Source: Azospirillum sp. RU38E
GTDB taxonomy: Bacteria > Pseudomonadota > Alphaproteobacteria > Azospirillales > Azospirillaceae
Assembly (NCBI RefSeq): GCF_900188385.1
Contig: NZ_FZOI01000001.1
Span: forward strand, 992,001-1,056,000
DNA: 64,000 nucleotides
Direction of reading: 5' to 3'
Shown here: positions 26,794-34,644 of the stretch, piece after piece
Layout: the number at the start of each line of letters is the position of its first letter
How positions within the stretch are numbered: position 1 is the stretch's first letter
Notes under the pieces: generated by a model
What the model saw: the letters and a program-made list of their open reading frames with translations, nothing else
The model's database searches: none
What the model was told of the DNA's origin: nothing
Position numbers and translations under genes: made by a program

Positions 26794-28305
26794 TTACTGG
26801 AAGGCCGCCTCGGCGAAGCTGCGCAGCTTGCGGCTATGCAGGCGGGCCAGCCCGTAATCCCGCATGATTTCCATTGCCAGCATCCCGATGGCCAGATGCT
26901 GATCCACACGGGCGCGGTAGAAATGGTTGGCCATGCCGGGCAGCTTCAATTCCCCATGCAGCGGCTTGTCCGACACGCAGAGCAACGTGCCGTAGGGCAC
27001 GCGGAAGCGGAAGCCATTGGCGGCCACGGTGGCCGATTCCATGTCCAGCGCGATGGCGCGGGACTGGCTGAAGCGCTGTACCGGTTCGCTATGGTCGCGC
27101 AGTTCCCAGTTGCGGTTGTCGATGGTGGCGACGGTGCCGGTGCGCATGATGGATTTCAGCTCCCAGCCCTTCAGGCCGGTCACCTTCTCCACCGCCCCTT
27201 CCAGGGCCACCTGCACTTCTGCCAGGGCCGGAATCGGCACCCAGGTGGGCAGATCGGCATCCAGCACCTTGTCTTCACGCACATAACCATGGGCCAGCGC
27301 ATAATCACCCAGGCGCTGGGTATCGCGCAGGCCGGCACAATGGCCCAGCATCAGCCAGACATGCGGGCGCAGCACGGCGATATGGTCGCTGATCGTCTTG
27401 GCGTTGGAGGGGCCGACGCCGATATTGACGATGGTGATGCCGTTCCCATCCTTGCGCTTCAGATGGTAGGCCGGCATCTGCGGCAGGCGGGCCACCTTGG
27501 TGCCGTCACATTCCTTGCCGGGGAACAGGTGCTGGTTCCAGGTCACATGGTCGCCCGGTTCCACAAACGCTTCATACTGGCTGCGGTAATGCTGGGTCGC
27601 CGGATCGTCCGACGGCTCCATGATCTCCAGCCCGCGCCGCACGAATTCATCGATATAGAACTGGTAGTTGGTGAACAGCACGTAATTCTGGAAATGGTCC
27701 GGCTTGGTGGCCGTGTAATGTTTCAGCCGATGCAGGCTGTAATCCACGCGCGGCGCGGTGAACAGCGCCAAGGGGCGCGGCGCGCCGGGCGGGGTAACAT
27801 GGGTGCCGTTGACAATACTGTCATCCATATAGACCAGATCGGGCAGGTCGAAATAATCGCGCAGCTGGTAAAGCCGCTCCGGCGTCAGATCGCCTTCGAC
27901 ATGCATCCCCTCCGGATAGGCGAACTGGATGGGGATCGGCGTATCGCTGATGCCCACTTCCAAGGGCACGCCGTGATTCTTCAGCAGCAGGGAAAATTGA
28001 TGTTGCAGATAATGGTCGAACAGGTCCGGCCGCGTGATGGTGGTGCGGAATGTGCCCATGCCATGCACGAATCCATAGGACAGGCGGCTATCGACGCGGG
28101 GTTCGCTGTCCATACGCAGCTGAATGAACGGGTAGCAGGCGCGGACACGGCCGCCCAGATCTTCCCCATGCGCAAAGGCGGAAAAACGCCCGCGCAGATA
28201 CGCCACCGCCTCATCATAAAGCGCCCGGACACGGGCGTAAGCGGCCTCGGCGTCGGTGAAGCTTTCCACCGAATGGTCAGTTACAAAATTTTTGGGTGAG
28301 TTCAC
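26794..28305 (-). CDS. amn: AMP nucleosidase
   Basis: Enzyme of 503 residues that splits AMP to adenine and ribose 5-phosphate. The N-terminal AMN domain (SRLSYGFVHGMGTFRTTITRPDLFDHYLQHQFSLLL) and the C-terminal purine nucleoside phosphorylase-like domain (IVNIGVGPSNAKTISDHIAVLRPHVWLMLGHCAGL; ALDMESATVAANGFRFRVPYGTLLCVSDKPLHGE) are both intact, with the Glu in DMESAT near the active site. The start is GTG at 28303-28305, with AGGAG eight bases upstream; the longer in-frame ATG start is not supported. Confidence 0.93.
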   Translation of the reverse strand: MNSPKNFVTDHSVESFTDAEAAYARVRALYDEAVAYLRGRFSAFAHGEDLGGRVRACYPFIQLRMDSEPRVDSRLSYGFVHGMGTFRTTITRPDLFDHYLQHQFSLLLKNHGVPLEVGISDTPIPIQFAYPEGMHVEGDLTPERLYQLRDYFDLPDLVYMDDSIVNGTHVTPPGAPRPLALFTAPRVDYSLHRLKHYTATKPDHFQNYVLFTNYQFYIDEFVRRGLEIMEPSDDPATQHYRSQYEAFVEPGDHVTWNQHLFPGKECDGTKVARLPQMPAYHLKRKDGNGITIVNIGVGPSNAKTISDHIAVLRPHVWLMLGHCAGLRDTQRLGDYALAHGYVREDKVLDADLPTWVPIPALAEVQVALEGAVEKVTGLKGWELKSIMRTGTVATIDNRNWELRDHSEPVQRFSQSRAIALDMESATVAANGFRFRVPYGTLLCVSDKPLHGELKLPGMANHFYRARVDQHLAIGMLAMEIMRDYGLARLHSRKLRSFAEAAFQ

Positions 28306-28436
28306 TGTGCAAGCTCCTATGAGTTTGCACTTTTTTATGCGCCCGTTCGGGGTGCTTTGGGAAGAGGGCATTTTGTGAAGACTTGACGAAAGCGGAAGCG
28401 GGTGGCGCGGGTGACACAGGCGCATGGTGCTGTTTG

Positions 28437-28462
28437 GGTGGGGCCGCCAAGGCGGCCCTACC
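28437..28462. repeat. GC-rich stem-loop downstream of the cytochrome b561 gene
   Basis: GGTGGGGCCGC (28437-28447), loop CAAG, GCGGCCCTACC (28452-28462); one G-T pair. It may end the b561 transcript, although no T run follows. The remainder of the gap before amn holds only the amn leader. Confidence 0.45.
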
Positions 28463-28469
28463 GGTATCA

Positions 28470-29021
28470 TCACGGACGCTTGAGGCCGGTCACCATGGAG
28501 CGCACCAGATTTTCCCGGTGCAGCAGGCTGGACAGCAGGACGCCGGCCACATGCAGGCAAACCAGGATCAGGGTACCCGTCGCCGCCGCCTCATGCAGTT
28601 CTTCCACCTGATGATGGGTCAGGGGCAGGCCGGGCACCCCGAATTTCAAGGCCACACCGCTGGCGGTGGTGAACAGCAGACCCACCAACAGGGCCACGAT
28701 CATGGCACCGCCGGCCGGATTATGGCCGACATAACGGGCAGCACGTCCCCGCAGCAGATCGCCCAGATAGGCGAAAAGCGTACCCGGTGAGGGAACGAAT
28801 CCGGCAAACCGAGCGTGGGCCGGGCCGGTCAGCCCCCAGAAAGCCCGGATGGCGATGATGGCCAGGATGGTGAAGCCCGCCGCCATATGGGGCAGCATTA
28901 TCTCTTCCGCTGTCAGCCAACTGATGAGGAAGGCGCCCGCCAGGGTCCAGTGCAGTGCCCGGATCAGCCGGTCCCAGACCGGAATGGGGGCGGCGCTGTG
29001 GGGGATATCAAGCGTGCTCAT
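28470..29021 (-). CDS. Cytochrome b561 / cytochrome b-type membrane protein
   Basis: A 183-residue four-helix cytochrome b. Candidate haem-ligand histidines lie in IRALHWTLAGAFLISW (helix 1), LPHMAAGFTILAIIAIRAFWG (helix 2) and HHQVEELHEAAATGTLILVCLHVAGVLLSSLLHRENLVRSMVTG (helices 4 and exit), the usual pattern for di-haem b561 proteins that shuttle electrons between quinones and periplasmic partners. The ATG at 29019-29021 is chosen, with GGGGAGGA upstream. It begins four bases after the stop of a 55-residue membrane peptide, so the two are translationally linked. Confidence 0.85.
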   Translation of the reverse strand: MSTLDIPHSAAPIPVWDRLIRALHWTLAGAFLISWLTAEEIMLPHMAAGFTILAIIAIRAFWGLTGPAHARFAGFVPSPGTLFAYLGDLLRGRAARYVGHNPAGGAMIVALLVGLLFTTASGVALKFGVPGLPLTHHQVEELHEAAATGTLILVCLHVAGVLLSSLLHRENLVRSMVTGLKRP

Positions 29022-29025
29022 GGCG

Positions 29026-29193
29026 TCAATCCTCCCCTTTTTCATCATGATCGGACTCATGATGCTGGGGGGACGGGGCGTCGCCGGCACCGGCAGGGCG
29101 GGGGATGGCGCCGGCCTGCGCAAGCAGGGCATAGCCACCAACGGCGACCGCGCCCAACAGCAGGAACACGGCGGAGAATTTGCCGTAATTCAT
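29026..29193 (-). CDS. Small membrane-anchored His/Asp-rich peptide, coupled to cyt b561
   Basis: A 55-residue protein that is easily missed. Residues 5-25 (KFSAVFLLLGAVAVGGYALL) are one membrane helix or uncleaved signal; the tail SPQHHESDHDEKGED is acidic and carries three His, a plausible metal-binding end. The start ATG at 29191-29193 has AGGA nine bases upstream, and the stop lies four bases before the b561 start codon. No c-type haem motif (CxxCH) is present. Function is not known; position suggests a partner of the cytochrome. Confidence 0.65.
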   Translation of the reverse strand: MNYGKFSAVFLLLGAVAVGGYALLAQAGAIPRPAGAGDAPSPQHHESDHDEKGED

Positions 29194-29212
29194 GGGGATA
29201 TTCCTGAAAGGG

Positions 29213-29232
29213 GAGGGCGGGGTTCCGCCCTC
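29213..29232 (-). terminator. Stem-loop between ftsY and the cyt b561 operon
   Basis: GAGGGCGG at 29213-29220, loop GGTT, CCGCCCTC at 29225-29232. On the minus strand it is followed by CCCCTTTC, so it may end ftsY transcription or sit in the leader of the small peptide gene. Confidence 0.5.
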
Positions 29233-29258
29233 ACACCATCAGCAATAATCCCTTATCC

Positions 29259-29297
29259 CTGAACTGGCCCTGAATGGGGCGTTCAGATTGGGTTCAG
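29259..29297 (-). promoter_or_regulatory. Two pairs of 11-bp-phased repeats, OmpR-family-like operator
   Basis: CTGAA occurs at 29259-29263 and 29270-29274, and its complement TTCAG at 29282-29286 and 29293-29297, each pair spaced by exactly 11 bases. Such helical phasing is typical of OmpR/PhoB-type response-regulator sites. It lies upstream of the small peptide and b561 genes and overlaps the ftsY stop codon. Confidence 0.5.
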
Positions 29298-30589
29298 CCT
29301 TCCAGCCCGACCAGGGCGCGGGCAAAGGCACGGGCCTCGAACGGGCGCAGATCGTACACGCCTTCGCCCACACCGATGGCATGAACCGGCAGATTGAACT
29401 TTTCCGCCAGCGCCACCAGCACGCCACCGCGCGCGGAGCCATCCAGCTTGGTCAGGATCAGGCCATTGATGGAGACCATGTCTTTGAACACCTCCACCTG
29501 GCTGTGCGCATTCTGGCCGGTGGTGGCATCCAGCGTCAGCAGGGTGGTGTGGGGCGCGTCGGGCTGCAGCTTCTTGATCACACGAACGATCTTGCGCAGC
29601 TCTTCCATCAGGCCGGCCTTGTTCTGCAAACGGCCGGCCGTGTCGATCAGCAGCACATCGGCCCCGGCAGCGGTCGCCCGCTCCAGTGCCTCATAGGCCA
29701 GACCGGCCGCATCAGCGCCGGTCGGCTTGGAGATGACCGGGCAGCCGGTGCGATCACCCCAGATTTGCAGCTGGGAGACGGCGGCGGCGCGGAACGTGTC
29801 GCCGGCGGCCAGCCAGACATTCTTGCCCTCCGCCCGGAACTGGCGGGCCAGCTTGCCGATGGTCGTCGTCTTGCCGGTGCCATTGACGCCAACCAGCAGG
29901 ATGACATGCGGCTTCTTGGTGGCATCGATCACCAGCGGCTTGGCCACCGGCTCCACGATCTTCTGCACCTCTCCGGCCAGATAATCCTTCACCTCTTCGG
30001 CCGAGACTTCCTTGCCGAAGCGGGTCTTGGCAAGGCCATTGGCCAGCCGTGCCGCCGTGACCGGCCCCAGATCGGCCCGGATCAGCAGTTCCTCCAGCTC
30101 CTCCAGCGCCTCATCATCCAGCTTCTTCTTGGTGAAGATGCCGGTGATGCCGTCGGTCAGGCGGGCGGTGGATTTGGACAGGCCATCCTTCAGCCGGGAG
30201 AACCAGCTTTTCCGTTCCGGCTTGTCCTCCAGCTCCGGCAGCGGCTCATCCACCGGCGATACAGCCGGCGGGGGCGGGGCGACAGGGACCGGAGGCAGGC
30301 TCGCCGCCGGTTCTTCCTGCGCCACTTCCACCGGGGCCGGTTCAGGTGCCGGCACCGGTGGGACAGGGGGGGGAACAGGCGCTGGCTCAACCGCCTTCTG
30401 CTCGACCAGCGGCGGGGGTACCGGAATGGGGGCCGGCGTTTCCGCCGCCGCTTCCTTCACCGGTTCATCGGGCACCGTCGCCGCCGGCACCGGTGCCACC
30501 ACCGTTTCCGTTTCGGTGACAGGGCCGCGCCGCCGCAGATCATTTTCAGGTGCGGGCTGCGGGGTTTTCTTCTTGAACCAGTTCAGCAT
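29294..30589 (-). CDS. ftsY: Signal recognition particle receptor FtsY
   Basis: SRP receptor GTPase of 431 residues, which docks ribosome-SRP complexes at the inner membrane. The first 125 residues are a Pro/Glu/Val-rich linker typical of the FtsY A domain. The N domain follows ([26 protein letters not shown]), then the G domain with G1 [24 protein letters not shown] (G3) and [10 protein letters not shown] (G4). It is the last gene of the dapF-mtaB-ftsY operon; its ATG shares one base with the mtaB stop. Confidence 0.96.
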   Translation of the reverse strand: MLNWFKKKTPQPAPENDLRRRGPVTETETVVAPVPAATVPDEPVKEAAAETPAPIPVPPPLVEQKAVEPAPVPPPVPPVPAPEPAPVEVAQEEPAASLPPVPVAPPPPAVSPVDEPLPELEDKPERKSWFSRLKDGLSKSTARLTDGITGIFTKKKLDDEALEELEELLIRADLGPVTAARLANGLAKTRFGKEVSAEEVKDYLAGEVQKIVEPVAKPLVIDATKKPHVILLVGVNGTGKTTTIGKLARQFRAEGKNVWLAAGDTFRAAAVSQLQIWGDRTGCPVISKPTGADAAGLAYEALERATAAGADVLLIDTAGRLQNKAGLMEELRKIVRVIKKLQPDAPHTTLLTLDATTGQNAHSQVEVFKDMVSINGLILTKLDGSARGGVLVALAEKFNLPVHAIGVGEGVYDLRPFEARAFARALVGLEG

Positions 30590-31938
30590 CAGTCAAGGAC
30601 CGTGGCGGTAAGTTGATGGCCGGCAATGCCGGTAATATGGGCGCGCAGGATCGTTCCGGCTTCATAATGATCGGGAACTTGCACTTCGGCAAAGCCCTCA
30701 TTCCGGCCCAGGCCAGGCTTTTCAACCAATACGCTGACGGAACGACCCAGCTGAGAGGCCAGATAGCGGGCCACCTGTGCCTCCCCCGCAGCGCGCAGCC
30801 GGGCCGCGCGTTCCTTGCGGATGGGGCCAGGCACCTGGGGCATCTTGGCGGCGGGCGTGCCAGGGCGTGGGCTGTAGGGAAAGACGTGCAGCCAAGTCAG
30901 CCCGCATTCTTCAACAATGCGCAGGCTGTTCTGGAACATCTCTTCCGTCTCCGTCGGGAAACCGGCGATGATGTCGGCACCGAAAACAATGTCGGGACGC
31001 AGGGAGCGCGCCTTTTCGGCAAAGGCGATGGCATCATCGCGCAGATGGCGGCGCTTCATCCGCTTCAAGATCATGTCGTCGCCGGCCTGCAGGGACAAAT
31101 GCAGATGCGGCATCAGGCGGGGTTCTTCGGCGATCAGCCGCCACAGATCCTCATCCATCTCCACCGCATCCAGGGAAGACAGGCGCAGGCGCGGCAGTTC
31201 CGGCACGGCGGCCAGCAGGCGGCGGGTCATCTGGCCCAGGGTCGGCTTGCCCGGCAGATCGGCCCCGAAAGAGGTGATATCCACCCCGGTCAGCACCACC
31301 TCATTATAGCCCGTCGCCACCAGGGCGCGGACCTGGGCGACAATCTCCCCCATCGGCACAGAGCGGGAATTGCCCCGGCCAAAGGGGATGATGCAGAAGG
31401 TGCAGCGATGGTCGCAGCCATTCTGTACCTGAACGAAGGCGCGGGCGCGGCCCTCCATCCCCTGGATCAGATGGCCTGCCGTCTCCGTCACGCTCATGAT
31501 ATCGTTGACGGCGACCCGTTCCGCCGTGCCGGTGCCGAAATCGGCCCAGGGGGTGGCGGTCAGCTTGGCATCATTGCCCAGCACATGATCCACCTCGCCC
31601 ATGGCGGCGAACTTTTCCGGGTTCACCTGGGCGGCACAGCCGGTGACAATGATCTTCGCCTCGGGCCGCTCGCGGCGCATCCGGCGGATGGTCTGGCGGG
31701 CCTGACGCTCCGCCTCTGCCGTGACAGCACAGGTATTGACGATCACCACATCCGCCAGCCCGGCTTGACGCGCATGGGTGCGCATCACCTCTGATTCATA
31801 GGCGTTCAGCCGGCAGCCGAAGGTGACCAGCGTGGGTTCCCCGGCCCCGCCGGTCACTTCCGCCGGGCCGCCTTCGCCACCTTCATGCGCATGGTCATGC
31901 AGGTCGGCGGCATCGGGCAGGTTGGTTTCCACGCTCAT
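30589..31938 (-). CDS. mtaB: tRNA (N6-L-threonylcarbamoyladenosine(37)-C2)-methylthiotransferase MtaB
   Basis: Radical-SAM methylthiotransferase of 449 residues that makes ms2t6A at position 37 of ANN-reading tRNAs. The N-terminal UPF0004 domain holds its three cluster cysteines (FGCRLNAYES, NTCAVT, VTGCAAQ); the radical-SAM cluster is CDHRCTFCIIPFGRG; a TRAM-like C-terminus ends the protein. The start ATG at 31936-31938 overlaps the dapF stop by four bases. An unusual His/Glu/Gly-rich stretch (DLHDHAHEGGEGGPAEVTGGAGE) lies between the start and the family core. Confidence 0.93.
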   Translation of the reverse strand: MSVETNLPDAADLHDHAHEGGEGGPAEVTGGAGEPTLVTFGCRLNAYESEVMRTHARQAGLADVVIVNTCAVTAEAERQARQTIRRMRRERPEAKIIVTGCAAQVNPEKFAAMGEVDHVLGNDAKLTATPWADFGTGTAERVAVNDIMSVTETAGHLIQGMEGRARAFVQVQNGCDHRCTFCIIPFGRGNSRSVPMGEIVAQVRALVATGYNEVVLTGVDITSFGADLPGKPTLGQMTRRLLAAVPELPRLRLSSLDAVEMDEDLWRLIAEEPRLMPHLHLSLQAGDDMILKRMKRRHLRDDAIAFAEKARSLRPDIVFGADIIAGFPTETEEMFQNSLRIVEECGLTWLHVFPYSPRPGTPAAKMPQVPGPIRKERAARLRAAGEAQVARYLASQLGRSVSVLVEKPGLGRNEGFAEVQVPDHYEAGTILRAHITGIAGHQLTATVLD

Positions 31939-32777
31939 GCCGGCACGCCCAGCAATTCCGGCCCCAAGGTGCCCCGGAAGGATGTCGCCACCGGGCCGGT
32001 CATCAGTACATGGCCATTTTCCAGCCATTCAATGATCAATGCGCCGCCATCCAACGTCACCGTCACACGGCGACCCTGGACCAGCCCGCGCCGGATGGCG
32101 GCCACGCCAACGGCGCAGGCACCCGACCCGCAAGCCTGGGTGATGCCGGCCCCGCGTTCCCATACCCGCATCCGCACCGCTGCCGGGCCGGTGACATGTG
32201 CCACCTCAATATTGGCGCGGTTGGGGAAGATGGGATGGGTTTCCAGCACCGGGCCGAAGCGCGGCAGGTCCACCGCGTCCGCATCATCCACGAAGAACAC
32301 CGCATGGGGGTTGCCCATATTGACGCAGACCGGATCGGCCAGCGGCCCTTCGGCCAAATCGACATGGGCGGTATCGGTGGCATGGGCCAGCGGGATCGCC
32401 TGCCAGTCCAGTCGGGCCGGCCCCATATCCACCGTCACCAGCCCATCGGCGCGGATGCGGCAGGCCAGCAGGCCGGAAATGGTCTGGATGGTCAGGTGGT
32501 CCCGCCCCAGATCGCCCGCCACCAGGGAGGCGACGCAGCGCGTGGCATTGCCACAGGCCCCAGCCTCGCTGCCATCGGGGTTCAGGATGCGCATGAAGAT
32601 ATCGGCGGCCGGATCGACAGGCGGTTCAATGACGATCAACTGGTCGTAACCGATCCCTTTTCGCCGGTCGCCAATGGCGCGCGCCTGCGCTGCCGAAAAG
32701 CGGATCGGTCGGGTGCGGCCATCCACAATGACAAAGTCATTGCCCAGCCCGTGCATCTTGAGAAAGTCGATCATCAT
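31935..32777 (-). CDS. dapF: Diaminopimelate epimerase
   Basis: Lysine and peptidoglycan precursor enzyme of 280 residues that converts LL- to meso-diaminopimelate. It begins with the family block FLKMHGLGNDFVIVDGR. The two catalytic cysteines are in EAGACGNATRC (Cys75) and ACGSGACAVG. The length is normal. Two ATGs (32777, 32774) are possible starts; neither has a strong ribosome site. First gene of dapF-mtaB-ftsY, an arrangement common in alphaproteobacteria. Confidence 0.95.
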   Translation of the reverse strand: MMIDFLKMHGLGNDFVIVDGRTRPIRFSAAQARAIGDRRKGIGYDQLIVIEPPVDPAADIFMRILNPDGSEAGACGNATRCVASLVAGDLGRDHLTIQTISGLLACRIRADGLVTVDMGPARLDWQAIPLAHATDTAHVDLAEGPLADPVCVNMGNPHAVFFVDDADAVDLPRFGPVLETHPIFPNRANIEVAHVTGPAAVRMRVWERGAGITQACGSGACAVGVAAIRRGLVQGRRVTVTLDGGALIIEWLENGHVLMTGPVATSFRGTLGPELLGVPA

Positions 32778-32921
32778 GATGCGGCTTTATATGGCGATCC
32801 GGGGGCAGAGGTAAATGGCCGTCCCGTCAGGGGCGGGAATGCGTGGGGCAGGGGGATGGGGTGGACGAATCAGGATGAGGGGGGCACTTCATTTTTGATG
32901 ATGGCAGCTGTCAGGCCGCGT

Positions 32922-33371
32922 TCAGTGTTGCCCATTCCCCGGCCAGAATTCAGCATTGATGATCGCGTCAAAACCCCAGGGGCAAGCGGTTGGGAAGGTC
33001 GAACGGGCAAGGCCGGTTTCCGCCGTTGCGCTGTTGCGGGCCCGTTCGTAAGCCGCCTGGATGGCTTCCGGAAGCTTGGCTTTCAGGCTGGGATTGTCCG
33101 CAAGGTGCTCTTCAATATCCAGCCGCTGGTTGCGGATGGTCGCTTCCCAACTGGCACCGCGCCGCTCCGGCTGGTACTGCCATTTCAGGAGATGCAGCAG
33201 TAGAACGACAAGGCGGCTGATCAGTTCGCGCTTCTCGGTCTTGCCCATGCTCTCGATTTCCTCGGCGATGTGGGCGATGTCCGCCACGTCCAGCTTCCCG
33301 GCACGCAGCAAAGCCGCCTGTTCGTTGGCCCAGGCGTAGAAGTCGCGGTCGTACAAGGTCGGGTCGCTCAT
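32922..33371 (-). CDS. DUF29 domain-containing protein
   Basis: A 149-residue helical protein with the full DUF29 pattern: LYDRDFYAWANEQAALLRAGKLDVADIAHIAEEIESMGKTEKRELISRLVVLLLHLLKWQYQPERRGASWEATIRNQRLDIEEHLADNPSLK, then WGFDAII near the end. The family is widespread in cyanobacteria and alphaproteobacteria; function unknown. Start ATG at 33369-33371 with GAGAGG upstream. A perfect 12-bp palindrome sits 54 bases upstream. Confidence 0.88.
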   Translation of the reverse strand: MSDPTLYDRDFYAWANEQAALLRAGKLDVADIAHIAEEIESMGKTEKRELISRLVVLLLHLLKWQYQPERRGASWEATIRNQRLDIEEHLADNPSLKAKLPEAIQAAYERARNSATAETGLARSTFPTACPWGFDAIINAEFWPGNGQH

Positions 33372-33424
33372 GGGCGATACCTCTCATGAAGTGGGGCAAG
33401 CTGTCGTGCTGGCCCCACTTATGT

Positions 33425-33436
33425 TGATACGTATCA
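33425..33436. promoter_or_regulatory. Perfect 12-bp palindrome TGATACGTATCA upstream of the DUF29 gene
   Basis: Perfectly symmetric operator-like site in the promoter region of the DUF29 gene. Similar short TGATAC/GTATCA palindromes are bound by ribbon-helix-helix or AbrB-type regulators, but the binder here is unknown. Confidence 0.5.
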
Positions 33437-33505
33437 GGCCGTAATTAATCTAAGCGATCATAAAGCGGATGGCAACGCGCCACCATTCGGCCCTGCGGCC
33501 TCTCG

Positions 33506-34519
33506 TTACGCCCGCGCCTCAATCAGCTTGAAGCCATCGGCCTCCGCCACCAGCCGGCGTTCCTTGAAATGGGCGTCGATCACCGCTTCATAGGGAAGCT
33601 GGCGATTGGCCACCATCAGCAGCAATCCGCCCTTTTCCAGGCAGTAGGCTGCCTTCTCGATGAAAGCCGCCCCCAGTTCCACGTCGGTGGCCTTGCCGCT
33701 GTGGAAGGGCGGATTCATGATGACGCTGTGATAGCGCTGGCGGGGCAGGCCCTGGGTCACGTCGGCCCAATGGAAACGCAGCGGCGTTTCGCCGGCCAGC
33801 GGTTCCACATTCAGCTTTGCCGCTTCCAATGCCGCGGCATCCGCCTCGAACAGGTCCAGCCCCTTCAGGTGGCGACCGGTCTTCAGCAGCTTGGAAGACA
33901 GATAGCCCCAGCCGGCCCCCAGGTCGGCGACGCGGCCGCGCACCTCCCCCGGCAGATGGTCGGCCAGAAGCTTGGAACCCCGGTCGATCTTGTTCCAGCC
34001 ATGCATCCCCGGCCCGGCATGAAAGCCGGTCTCATTCACCAGCCTTGTGCGCCCGCCGGCCAGCCAGGATTGCAGCATGTCCGGCATCGCCCCTGCCTGC
34101 TTGCGGGTCCAGAAGATGCGGGCATGGAATTTGGAGGCCGATTCCACTGGCCCCAGCGCCTTGGCCACATCTTTCTGCAGGCTGGCCGCACCCGTATCAT
34201 TATCACCGGCCGCCAGCAGCAGCCCGCCCACGGGCAGCGCCGCCCAGGCCTCTGCAATGGCGGCCAGGCTGTCGGCCTTGTGCTTGGTCAGCGGGCAGAG
34301 GGCGGCATCATAGGGGCCGTCGGGCACGGTTTGCGTTACCCGGAACCCGGCATTGGCCAGCGCGTCATGGTCCGGCTTGAAACCGGTAACGCAGGCCAGC
34401 CGGGTTTGCCACCCCGCCTCCAGCGCCGCATCAGCGCGGGCACGCAGCATCAGGGCCTGGGCCGGCAGGGCAAGCATACCGGTGGCGAAGGGGTAGAGCA
34501 GGGCTTTGATCGTCGTCAT
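33506..34519 (-). CDS. Class I SAM methyltransferase, RsmC-like
   Basis: A 337-residue protein with two Rossmann-like halves, as in RsmC/RlmG guanine-N2 rRNA methyltransferases. The C-terminal catalytic half has motif I VADLGAGWGYLSSKLL, LDLFEADAAALEAAKLNV, and the N-P-P-F motif in HSVIMNPPFHSG near 255, typical of exocyclic-amine methylation. The N-terminal half is degenerate (ALCPLTKHKADSLAAIAEAW). Expected target is 16S or 23S rRNA; which base is not decidable here. Start ATG at 34517-34519. Confidence 0.82.
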   Translation of the reverse strand: MTTIKALLYPFATGMLALPAQALMLRARADAALEAGWQTRLACVTGFKPDHDALANAGFRVTQTVPDGPYDAALCPLTKHKADSLAAIAEAWAALPVGGLLLAAGDNDTGAASLQKDVAKALGPVESASKFHARIFWTRKQAGAMPDMLQSWLAGGRTRLVNETGFHAGPGMHGWNKIDRGSKLLADHLPGEVRGRVADLGAGWGYLSSKLLKTGRHLKGLDLFEADAAALEAAKLNVEPLAGETPLRFHWADVTQGLPRQRYHSVIMNPPFHSGKATDVELGAAFIEKAAYCLEKGGLLLMVANRQLPYEAVIDAHFKERRLVAEADGFKLIEARA

Positions 34520-34644
34520 GGGATCGGGCTGTACCCGATTGTGTTATGGCTGTACAGGCCCGCCTTGATCTTGCCCCACACCCCGCCTATCAGAAGGCAA
34601 TAACCCCGGCCCTTTCGGCCCTGCATCCCTGGTGATCTGCCCCC

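Noticed and set aside
26836-28299. A 487-codon open frame opposite amn
   Set aside because: Antisense shadow with His/Gln-rich composition.
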